The position numbers and the translations under genes were made by a program. From NCBI GenBank assembly GCA_031835245.1, contig JAVKOQ010000016.1, positions 124,001 to 188,000 of the forward strand: a stretch of 64,000 nt of DNA, read 5' to 3'. This document shows positions 42,608 through 55,037 of the stretch, in pieces. The notes beneath the pieces were generated by a model. That model ran no database searches. It had not been told where the DNA came from and was given only the letters and a program-made list of their open reading frames with translations. Every line of letters starts with the position of its first letter. Position 1 is the stretch's first letter. The DNA is from Balamuthia mandrillaris (lineage: Eukaryota > Discosea > Longamoebia > Balamuthiidae).

Positions 42608-43340
42608 ACCTGGTCAAACTCTTCTTTCGCACTCGGGCGAGTAGCAGCAATTTCATTGAATAGGTGAAGTAAATTGAAGTTGGAGGGACAGTGGTAACCC
42701 CTGGTTTCGCACTGGCAACAGGGTTGCGTCGATGACATTCCCACTATATCGTTTGTTGCCGCTGTATCAGTGTTAAAGTAACGTTGCAGCGCCTTATCCG
42801 CCTTCTCTGTAAGTTTTAGCTGTTGTTGTCACAAAACATGAGAACCACGTCTTCTTCACAAAAAATAAGAGAGAGCAGAGAGCAGAGAGCAGAGAGCAGA
42901 GAGCAGAGAGCAGAGAGCAGAGAGGGAGAACGCACTACGCCTTCTTCAAGGACAGCCCAGCCCTCCTGTTGCAGGCGTTGAAGCTGATCATAAAAGTCAC
43001 GCAAGGAAGCGTCCTGCAAGTTAAGCAAGGCGCAAGGGTCCATTTTCCCTTCCTTAGCCTTTGTTTTCAGTGTATATAGCAGCCTCAGCAAGTCTGCCGC
43101 TGGCACAGTTGCTCCCTCCTCTTGCCTCGGTGGGTGGAAGTCACTTGGTGGTTCTTGCTCTGCTGCTTCCTTCATTTTTTGAGGGAGTGCCTCAAATGAA
43201 CACCCACCAGCAGCAGCAGTCATTTGCTGGTGGCCAGCAGCTGACAACCGGCAGCAGGAGGGCTCTCCTCTAGGCGCTACCAAAGCTGTGGCCGGGCTAG
43301 TATCCGTTCTCGTCGCAGTGCAACTATCAGCCAGCAACAT
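41696..43340 (-). CDS. Branched-chain polyamine synthase (BpsA)-like protein, GDDD copy
   Basis: Exons from 43340: a Ser/Ala/Gln-rich N-terminus, a winged-helix-like stretch (KMDPCALLNLQDASLRDFYDQLQRLQQEGWAVLEEG), an exon LKLTEKADKALQRYF ... QPCCQCETRGYHC (possible zinc site) to about 42606, a GA-repeat intron, then the Rossmann core HARGDLLGKRIFILGDDDLLSLACALTGLPERVVCVEAD, FASDPVETVEGCKVFLSRGVASLKG, and after a short intron YFGLTTLECNKQKW, ending at 41696. GDDD and the DPxET...RG..xLK motifs match N4-bis(aminopropyl)spermidine synthase of thermophilic archaea and bacteria, which adds aminopropyl groups from decarboxylated AdoMet to make branched polyamines; GDDD is catalytic there. A polyamine aminopropyltransferase role is inferred. 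Paralogue at 45254. Confidence 0.82.
42518..42604. repeat. GA-repeat microsatellite in an intron
   Basis: Two (GA)n blocks around a GGGA run. On the coding (minus) strand this is a CT repeat that starts right after the splice donor of the EFDQ exon. A related GAGAGCA repeat fills the previous intron (about 42868-42925). Confidence 0.85.
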
Positions 43341-43796
43341 TTTTTCGCTTGTGTCTTTCTTCGTCTTCTTCTTCTTCTTCTTCGGGCAGTGAAGAAAAAG
43401 GGTTTAGCAGGCAAACAACAATCAGAAAACCAGAAAATAAAATTGGGAGTTGTGGTGGGTGGGCCGCCTTCAGGAAAGAAGAAGGGGGAGCGGAACGTAC
43501 GCTCTCCTTTTTTTGACCGGATATCCTTTTAAAGTATATATCTTAGATTATGATCGATCTATATTACATTAGCATACCTAATATACGCATGGCAGATGAA
43601 TTGCGGGCAGCTCATTGGTTGCCATGATGCCGCAAGTTACACTTGTCCGCAAAAAATCGCAAATGAGGGGGAAAGGAAGAAGGGCGTTGGCAAGCGGTGG
43701 TGCTCTTCCCTAACAACAAAGCTTCTTCTGTTTCTTCTTCTTCTCCTTCTTCTTCGATTGTTGTTCAAAAGCGAACACGAACAGCAGCAACAAGGA
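43341..43796. promoter_or_regulatory. Divergent promoter between the BpsA-like and phosphotransferase genes
   Basis: Contains TTTTTTTGACCGG near 43507-43520, also seen (TTTTTTTGACCGA) in the divergent promoter near 60670, then an AT-rich block with TATATATC and GATCGATC at 43535-43560. A CTTCTT run lies at 43728-43756. An in-frame ATG at 43596 would add a Leu-run N-terminus and is judged unlikely. Confidence 0.45.
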
Positions 43797-45060
43797 ATGA
43801 AAAGCCTGGATTGGAAGACAAGCTTGTCAGAGGAGGTACGCTCCCGCCATATGAGGCTAGTGGCTGAGGCGGCCTCCCGCAGAGGGCTGAAGGAAGAGCA
43901 GTTTCATGTGGCACCCATTGTCAGCTGGGACAACACCATCTACGTGGTGCGGACGGAAAAGCACAAGGGAGGGGTCATGGTCGCGCGGTTCCCCACGCGG
44001 CCTCCTTCCGCTCGTCCTCCGCAACATAGCCCTGCAACGCAAGCCGCCATTGCACGGGTCTTACAACGACATGGTACCCCTCCTTCCCCTCGTATTTTTG
44101 TTTCTTTGCTGATCAACGGTGGATGCAACAGGAGTGGTAGGGCCAACTCCTCTTGAGGTAAACCTGGAAGAAGACTTTTTATTGGAGACTTATGTTGAAG
44201 GGAGCAACTTTGGTGATGTATTCGAGGAGCTGGCAGCTACAACAACGAACGGCTCAGAGAGCAAAGAAGAGCGGGAAGCGTACCAAAAAGAGCAACGAGA
44301 AGCGGTGTTTGTGCAGCTAGGAGGAGTGCTACGGCGGTTACACAGCATAAAGACGGAGGGCTATGGGCTGGTGAGCTACGACGAGTCCGCCTACAACCAG
44401 CTGAGGGGAATCTCTTCCTGTTGGCTCGACTTTTGCGAGCAGCACTTCATGGGAGGGTTGAGGGCACTGGAGGAGGCCGCCGCTCTTCCCCCCGACCTTC
44501 TGAAAGAGCTCTCTCGGCTCTACCACCGCTATCAGCCCTATCTGGCCGCCTTTGACAAGCCTTGCCTTGTTCATGCCGATCTCAATGATGACAACATTCG
44601 GGTGATTCTACAACCGTCATCACAACAGCAGCCACAACTACCACAACAACTGCCAGCAGAAGCAAAAGCACCCCAACAACAACAACAACAACAACAACGG
44701 AACAAACAGGAAATTCCCAAGAATGGAGGAGGAACAGAGCTAAAGATAAGCGGTCTCTTGGACTTTTGCGATTCCCTCTCGGGAGACCCTCTCTACGACT
44801 TTGGGTCTTTGCTGGAGGATGAAGGTCCCTCCGTGATGGGCTGGGTGGAGCAAGGCTACGGCGAATGGAGCCAGCAACAAAAGGAACTAATCTTCTTCTA
44901 CGCTATCTTCATAACAGTCTACTACATGACGGAGGGAGGCGTTCGTTACAAACGCCTGCCCAAGTACACCCAAAAGTTGCGCCTCTTTTTGTCGCGTTTG
45001 CTGCGCAACGACGTGGACCTCTGCTCTGCTTCTGGTGTTGACCACCTGTCTGCTTCGTGA
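43797..45060 (+). CDS. Aminoglycoside phosphotransferase / choline-kinase-like protein
   Basis: Chosen start ATG 43797 (MKSLDWKTSLSEEVRSRHMRLVAEAA). Exon 1 ends at RH|G with donor at about 44074; the intron to 44131 joins in phase to VVGPTPLEVNLEEDFLLETYVEG. Kinase-like signatures: DNTIYVV...MVARFP (ATP lobe), VFVQLGGVLRRLHSI, the catalytic loop CLVHADLNDDNIRV (HxDxxxxN) and DFCDSLSGDPLYDFGSLL (metal-binding Asp and GDPLYD motif). A Gln-rich insert (CAA repeats, 44610-44705) separates the catalytic loop from the metal-binding Asp, which in APH enzymes follow closely. The substrate may be a small alcohol or amine. It sits between the two BpsA-like paralogues. Confidence 0.8.
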
Positions 45061-45253
45061 CCTTATGATTATTGATAAAGCCTTTTATTTATTTTTTATT
45101 GTCTTCTTCTTTCACGTAATATAAATGTGTGTTTTCTTCTTCAGGAGAGCAAGTATACCCACTCGTGTGGTATATTGAAAGAAAACAGAAGAAGCTGCTG
45201 CACCAAAAGAAAAGGGGAGAAGTAGTGAGTGAGGGAGGCGAGGGCGAAAGAAA

Positions 45254-46649
45254 ATGGAAAATACCAAACAAGTCACTGAGACTGGAGGAGAGGCACTGGC
45301 GCTGCACCTCCTGACCAAGTTGCGAGAAAAGGGAGAGCTCTCGCCGTGGAAGCTGCTCTGCCTCCAGGACAAGACCCTTCAAGAGTTTTACGAAGCCGTG
45401 GAAAGCCTTAAACAGCGAGGTCTTATCGAGCTCACTCCCGAAGCCAAAGTACGTCAACCTTTTTTGAGGGTTTTATGCCATTTTGTGGTGTGTGGTGTGT
45501 TGAGGAGGGAGGCATGGGTGTGTGGTGTTGCGTGTCTTTTCGTTATGCGCCGAGAAGCGAGGTTGCCGCTCACCACAAAGCTGCAACCCACCTACCTCCG
45601 CCGCCACTCCCACAAAAAAAAAAATAATAATATTCTGCACAGCGGCTGAGGTTGACCAAGGAAGGAAAGGACCATTTGGCGCAAGTGGCGGGAGAGAACC
45701 CATCGCTCTTTGACTTCAAGTGCGGCAAGTGTGAGGGCAAAGGCTACACTGTGGCCTCCGATGAAGCCTTCCTTGCCAGGTACAAGAAGCTGTTGGAGAC
45801 ACGCCCTCTCCCTACCGAGCAGTATGACCAGGTTGGTAGAACTTAAGGACCACGCGAACACAAGAAAAACCCTGGCTTTTCATATTGGTGTCCTACAAAA
45901 GACTGACCAACCAACCAAACAAACGACCAAACCAACAGACGTCGATAACAGCAGAGGACGCGGTGATAAGGGTAGGCTTTTTCCATGAACGAGGAGACCT
46001 GCTGAACAAGGACTTGTTGATGATAGGCGACTTTGACTGCCTGTCGATAGTGGCGGCATTGACAGGACTGCCAAGGAGGGTGTTGGTGTTGGATGTGGAC
46101 GACCGACTCATCGCCTACATTAACCAAGTGGCGGAGGAGACGGGCACCTCCCACATCTTAAAGGCTGAAAAGTTCGATGTAAGGCAGCCATTGCCGGAGA
46201 GCTACAGAGGCTCTTTTGACGTGTTCTCTAGTGACCCGGTGGAGACTCTGGAAGGAATCAAGCTCTACCTGTCTCGTGGAGTGAGCGGGCTGCGTAACTC
46301 CCTCAGCAGCTGTGCCTACATTGGGCTGACCACACTGGAAGCCTCTCGCAAGAAGTGGTATGACATCCAGAAGCTGCTCTTTGACATGAACCTGGTGGTT
46401 ACCGACATTCGCCGCAACTTCAACGAGTATCCTGATACCGGCCTGGAGGAGATGCACATCATATACGAGAAGTTGGGCTGTGTGCCCGATTGCGTGTGGT
46501 ACTGGGCTGCCCTTTTGAGGGTGGAGTGCGTTGGCGTGCCTTCTCCTCTCATCACTGGCGCCTACGACGATCAGCAAGGACCTGACATCTACCTTGATGA
46601 CGAAGCCTGGGCCACCCCTATCCTTCCTTCCTCCTCCTCTTCTTCCTAA
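45254..46649 (+). CDS. Branched-chain polyamine synthase (BpsA)-like protein, GDFD copy
   Basis: Three exons: 45254-about 45450 (LSPWKLLCLQDKTLQEFYEAVESLKQRGLIEL, winged-helix-like), about 45646-45831 (LRLTKEGKDHLAQ ... DFKCGKCEGKGYTV ... EQYDQ) and about 45940-46649. The last opens ITAEDAVIRVGFFHERGDLLNKDLLMIGDFDCLSIVAALTGLPRRVLVLDVDDRLI and has SSDPVETLEGIKLYLSRGVSGLR and YIGLTTLEASRKKWYDIQ. Layout equals the 41696 gene, including both intron positions, but the catalytic GDDD is GDFD here. It may be inactive, altered in specificity, or a partner subunit. High GC3 and an intronless catalytic exon contrast with the sister copy. Product inference rests on the archaeal family. Confidence 0.8.
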
Positions 46650-46672
46650 TAGGTTTCGCGGTGAGGCACTAA

Positions 46673-50032
<3,360 letters not shown>

Positions 50033-50343
50033 GTTCCCCCAACCGCCTTGTTGTTGTTGTTGTTGGCCTGCACTGCGCTTCCTCCTTGCTTCTCCCCTTC
50101 AGCCCGCCCCTACCCCCTGCTGCTTTGCTTTTGCAGTTTTGGCGGGAAACGCAGGGTTGGCCCCTCAGCAAAGCTGGCCGATTTCCATCGCGCTGGCAAC
50201 GGATGGATTTCCGCCAGAATCCCGCAAACTGTTTTTTCACACGCACACAAACCGAAAGGATGAGGAGGAGGGGGACTGCCGCAACCTTGGCTCGTTGCTC
50301 TCCCGCTCTGTCTTGTGGCAGGTGGTGGCGCCACCCTCCCTAT

Positions 50344-50570
50344 ATGGTGTCGCTGCGACCCAGCGCCAGGGTCATCGCTTCTACGGTTGAGATTGGTGGT
50401 AACATCCGCGCTGCGCCGTTGCTGTGCCGGAGCGCTACCTCCTGTCGTTCATTCAACAGTGCAACGTACTCTCTTCTCTTCTCTTCTCTTCATCTTCTCT
50501 TCTCTTCTCTTCTCTTCTCTTCTCTTCTCTTCCCTTCTTTCCTTCCTTCTTCTTCCCTTCCTTCCTTCTT

Positions 50571-50610
<40 letters not shown>

Positions 50611-51340
50611 TACACTTACGCTTCCCACTCGGCAGTGACCACACCTCGTCAACAGAGACCAATCAAAACAACGTCGATCTCAACACCTTCAACGAGGTGG
50701 CAGAGGAGGTGCTTCTTGGCATACAGGAGAGGCTTGAGGTGCTGGAGGAGCATGACCTACCCGAGTTTGACATGGAATACGCGGTATCGGGTGGCTTCTC
50801 TTTTTCAAGCACTACCCTCCCAAAAGATAACCTTTATGGTGTTTTGAAAAAAAAAACCACAATGCATGCAGGACGGCGTGTTGACCATTCGATTGGGGGA
50901 CAAAGGAACCTACGTGCTCAACAAGCAAACGCCCAACCGCCAGATATGGTTTTCTTCGCCACTAAGGTACACAGTCTAAGAGAGAAAGAGAGAGAGAGAT
51001 AGAGAGAGAGAGAGAATAAAAGAGAAGAGAGAGAACTAAAAGGAAGGGAGAGGAAAGAGGAAGAATAGCACAAGAAGAAGAAGAAGAAGAAGAAGAAGAA
51101 GAAGAAGAAGAACAAGCAGAAGAGCGAAGAAGAACAAGATGAAGGTGAGGATGAAGAAAAGTCAAGAAGAAGAAGGCTTCTAAGCTGTTTTCAGCAACTA
51201 ACGACAACACTTTCAGTGGGCCAAAGCGGTTCGACTTTATGCCGAGCACACAACAGTGGTTGGATGCCCGAGACAAGAAGACAAACCTACAGGAGCGTCT
51301 CTACGAGGAAATAAGTACATTGTGTGGCGTTAAAGTTTGA
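50344..51340 (+). CDS. FXN: Frataxin, mitochondrial iron-sulfur cluster assembly factor
   Basis: Start ATG 50344: [19 protein letters not shown] ... [13 protein letters not shown] is a Ser/Arg-rich mitochondrial targeting peptide. Donor at 50466; a CT/TTCTC-rich intron to about 50634 rejoins in phase at [50 protein letters not shown]. The next exons give [31 protein letters not shown] and [33 protein letters not shown], ending TLCGVKV at 51340. The acidic first helix and N-K-Q-x-P-N-R-Q-I-W-x-S-S-P-x-S-G-P core are diagnostic; Trp and Asn/Gln of that strand contact the cysteine desulfurase complex. Purine-rich repeats (GA, AGA) fill the last intron. Starts 311 bp from MCM6. Confidence 0.96.
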
Positions 51341-51457
51341 CAAGCAGAGAGCACTGTTACGCCCTCTGTCACCTTCCAAGCCGTTGTTTAGATGCAGGAG
51401 AGGAACAATTGTGATCTATTTATTCTATTTCAAAGTTGGCAGATGAAGAGAAACCTA

Positions 51458-54400
51458 CTAAAGAGGAGTGGCATAGGCAAGACAGTAGGCCAAGGAGTCG
51501 GGTGGAGAATTATAGTAGTCTCTGAGGTAGATGAAAGTGCCAGGAGGGGCCGCGCTATGAATATCTCTTGAATCGACGGTCCAAACGCTGCAGCGTCCAT
51601 AGGAGCCACCGCTGTTCTTGTCACACCAGAGCCAGCCGATGTCACTTTGCTTTTTGAATGTACCGCGCTGTAAAAGCCCAAGATGCACACAGCGATAGTA
51701 GTGCAGATAGGGAGGAGGCATCTCGAGAGCTTGGCCGGGGGTCACTACATCGCCCAACGCCACGTAGCCCTCTGGTGGTATTGGTCTCCACACCGTCATA
51801 CCGGTACGTCCTCCATAGGTCGTACCGGTATCCCTCGTATCCCATAGCCGCTCGTAAGTTACTGGCTTTGCCAGCAGCGGGACCTTCTTGTGCGGTTCTC
51901 CTTCATTTTCCTCATCGTCGCCACTGTCATTCAAGTTCTGCTCCCGCACGACGAGGGTGCACGCTCGTTTGGGCAAGTTCAAATGGGTGCGCTCAGCGTA
52001 GTCTCCTAGGAAGTAATAGCCTTCCGGTGGAATGGGTCGAAAGAACGCAACGTCCCGTATGGACCCTGTGTTGCCATCGTCCCAAAGCTTCTCGAAAGTT
52101 GAGCAGCAAACCACATCTAAACCATGTCGCACGCATTTGTACACCTGACTTTTGCTGTATTTTGTGCTACTGGGGGGTGCTTCCGCTTCCGCTTCCTCTT
52201 TTTCCTCTTTCGCTTCCTCTAAGCCTTCGTCTTCATTGTCATCGTAGGAAAGTGCCCACACTTCACCGTTGGAACTAACGCTGATCCAACCAAACTCCTC
52301 TCCCAACTCTTCAAAGCGGTATCCATTCCACCGAACGGCTGACCGGTTTGTCTCAGAGCTGTATCTGAGGCCATAAATATTGGCCTGGTCGCCAACCGAA
52401 ATCATGGCCAAGCGAGCGGGCACTGATGTCCGCTTCTTATCATTGCTTTCCTCCTGTTCCTCCTCGCCTTCGTTTCCATCATCAACACCGGATGAAAACA
52501 CAGATCCTTTGGGTTCATTCCCCTCGATTCTCTCCCATAACTTGGATGAGGAGCGGCCATGCTGCACCCAAACACAGCCAGACAGGTCCAAAGCCCACAG
52601 AGTTTCTCCAGCACCTGCCGCAAGTGAGGAGAAAAGAATGTTCCACTTTTCCTCATGCTCCTCCACTAGTGGATTCTTTTTCTCCAGCCAATCGAGTGGC
52701 CTGCATATCAAGCGCTCCCAGCTGCCAGCCTGCAACGATGAAGAGCCAATATCTTGTTGTTCCACATCATCCTTCCATTGCCATACTTTGCCATCGGTGT
52801 CAAGCACGAACACAAAATGGCGGGCACCAACGGCTACCTGCTTCGGTTGGAAAAGTCTTGTCCTTACCTCCACCCAAGTGCTCTCCTCTGATTTGGATGT
52901 CTTTCTAGTGCTTCTCTTTAAAAGTGTTCCATTAAAAACACCCCACACGGTCCCATCGCATCCTGCTGAAATTGTAGAAAGAAGACAATCCTGCTCTTGT
53001 TCCCACAGTTTTCCGTTCCAATACCAAACCTTGTTTGCAAAATCCACTGCCCAAACGTCATTATATGCTACCACCGACAGCTCCTTCAGGTTCATCGAAG
53101 CGTTTTGTTGTACAGTTTGCCAGTGATCACCGCTATGAAAGTTGTGAAGAACTTAAGGAAAAAATGTGAGAGGAGGCGCCATTGCAAAGAAAATATAGCA
53201 AACCGCACCTGAATTAAGTCTAACTTGTCGGATGGCCTCTGAATCAAGCCCACAATTGCTGTGATCTAAACAGCTATTCAGTCGTGATGAAAAGATTGTT
53301 TTAGAGGGTGGTCTTACCGTTGTTGTGGTCTGAGGGTATTGTGTTGCTTTTGGTGAGGGGTTCATCTCTCTGGGTATAACAAAACTGCAAGGTAGGGCCA
53401 CGACACGCTTTCATATCAGCAGATAGAGCCAGAGATTTATCAGAAAACTTGCTCCAGCCGCCACTGAACCGCAGCCACGCAAGCTCCCCAGAGGCATCCT
53501 TCGCAAGACTAGGCAGTCGCACCACCTTTTTCCACGTTTGCCAATGCGTTCCCTCATCGCTGACATCTTCATCCTTTGCAGAGGATAGTCCAAAAAAGCC
53601 TTTTGAAGTGTTTTCCATGGTGCTGTAGACACATTTCAGCATGGTAGCAGTGAAACAAAAATAGCAAATACAATGATAAACATTAGACAAGAAAGAGAGA
53701 AAGTGGGTACGGTTTCAGAGCATGGTGGTGCTTGCCGCAATATATGATGGGATGGCCATCAGCAGTAACGGAGAAACCAGGAATTTTGTTTGTTGGCTCC
53801 GCAAAGTAAATGTACCACTTGCCTTCCTCCCATCGACCGCTGGTGTAGATGGCAATAATGGTGGCTGTGTTGGCACAAACACGAACCGTCACGTGTTCCC
53901 AATGCCCTTGGCTCTTTCCTGCTTTTTTTAGCACGGAGCCAGAGGTCGTCTGCTTGTGCGGAAAGAAGATGAAGTACTGGAGGTCGATCTGGAGTGCAAT
54001 ACGCACCATCACAAGCGAATGGTCAGTAAGCAGCTCACCAACCAGAAACGGTCAGGAAGGAACAACCTCTCTCTCTCTCTCTCTCTCTCTCTGGTTGTGT
54101 TTACCTCGTCATTATGCTTGAGGACGTGGACGTAAATAGGGACTTCTCCCGTGTTGAGTGCACTCGCCTGGCCAGCAGCAGCGTCTGGGTACTGTTTGTC
54201 CTCTCTGAGAAGGTAGAAGGGGGAGCCCCTCCAGAACAGCTGCTTTCCAGAGGCCACTTCTACATTGGCGTGCTTGCCCGCACTGTAAAGGATGCCTCCT
54301 TGCGTATCCCTCTGCGCTATCAACCTTAGCGCAGTGGTGAGTGCAGTTCTAATCAACACCAATCACCAGAATTTGTGGCAGCAGCGTACTTTTCCATTTC

Positions 54401-54794
54401 TTCGGAGGAGCAACCAACCTTGGGCAGCAGCATGTTGTCACCCTCCGTCGGCCTGCTCACCCACTTTCGTTACGATACCGTTAGTTTGAGGCATGAGAAG
54501 CATAACACCCATCATACATCAAGCAGGAAACGTGTGTTGTGGGGAAAAAAAAATACTACGTACCAGGGAGCAGCGTTGAAGGTACCATTCTGTGGAGCAT
54601 GGGAAGGAGCTCTCCTGTGGATGAAACCTTAGCTCTGGAGCGAACCTGTAAATCAGCTGCGTGATGAACCCTTCGGGCGTGGTCCTGATGGCGCTCGCTC
54701 TCTTTGCTCTGTTGTTGGAAGCCTGTTGGTCCTCCAGCTCTGCGCTGCCGTGGGGCTGACGCCCCTCCATTGTGTCACTGCTGGCTCTCCTCAT
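51458..54794 (-). CDS. Vps62/DUF946-tectonin repeat fusion protein
   Basis: From ATG 54794. The N-terminal exons carry the Vps62 start (LIYRFAPELRFHPQESSFPCSTEWYLQRCSL), then QGGILYSAGKHANVEV, VPIYVHVLKHNDE, IALQIDLQYFIFFPHK, HWEHVTVRVCAN and HPIIYCGKHHHALKPYP, followed by an exon with WLRFSGGWSKF. The long last exon (53095-51458) holds five or so tectonin-like beta-propeller repeats (DVWAVDFANKVWYWNGKLWE; TVWGVFNGTLLKR; HFVFVLDTDGKVWQW; TLWALDLSGCVWVQHG; EVWALSYDD) and two copies of the VPS13/Vps62 motif FRPIPPEGYYFLGDYAE and WRPIPPEGYVALGDVV. Tectonins bind glycans or phospholipids; Vps62-like domains occur in vacuolar sorting proteins. A membrane- or phagosome-linked role is inferred. Exon borders at the 5' end are approximate. 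Confidence 0.72.
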
Positions 54795-54898
54795 TCCTCC
54801 CCCTTGGGCTTCTTCTTCTCTGTGTGCCTTCTTCTTTCTTTTTCGTTTGTTGTGGCTTTCTTCTCTTTTGCAACAACAAAGGGGGAAAGCTAATTATT

Positions 54899-54949
<51 letters not shown>

Positions 54950-55037
54950 CAGAGAAGAAGAAGAACAAGAAGAACAAGAAGGGATTAGGCGTGGATTCCA
55001 AAGGACCGCTATTTTATTCAGAGTTTTTTTTTCTTCT
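54795..55037. other. Intergenic with a GA microsatellite
   Basis: A (GA)n run at 54903-54945 followed by an AGA/ACA-rich stretch to about 54980, between the Vps62-tectonin start and the dehydrogenase end. Confidence 0.7.

Noticed and set aside
42868-42925. Regular spaced repeat considered as a CRISPR-like array
   Set aside because: Units are contiguous AGAGAGC-type repeats without unique spacers; eukaryotic intron microsatellite.
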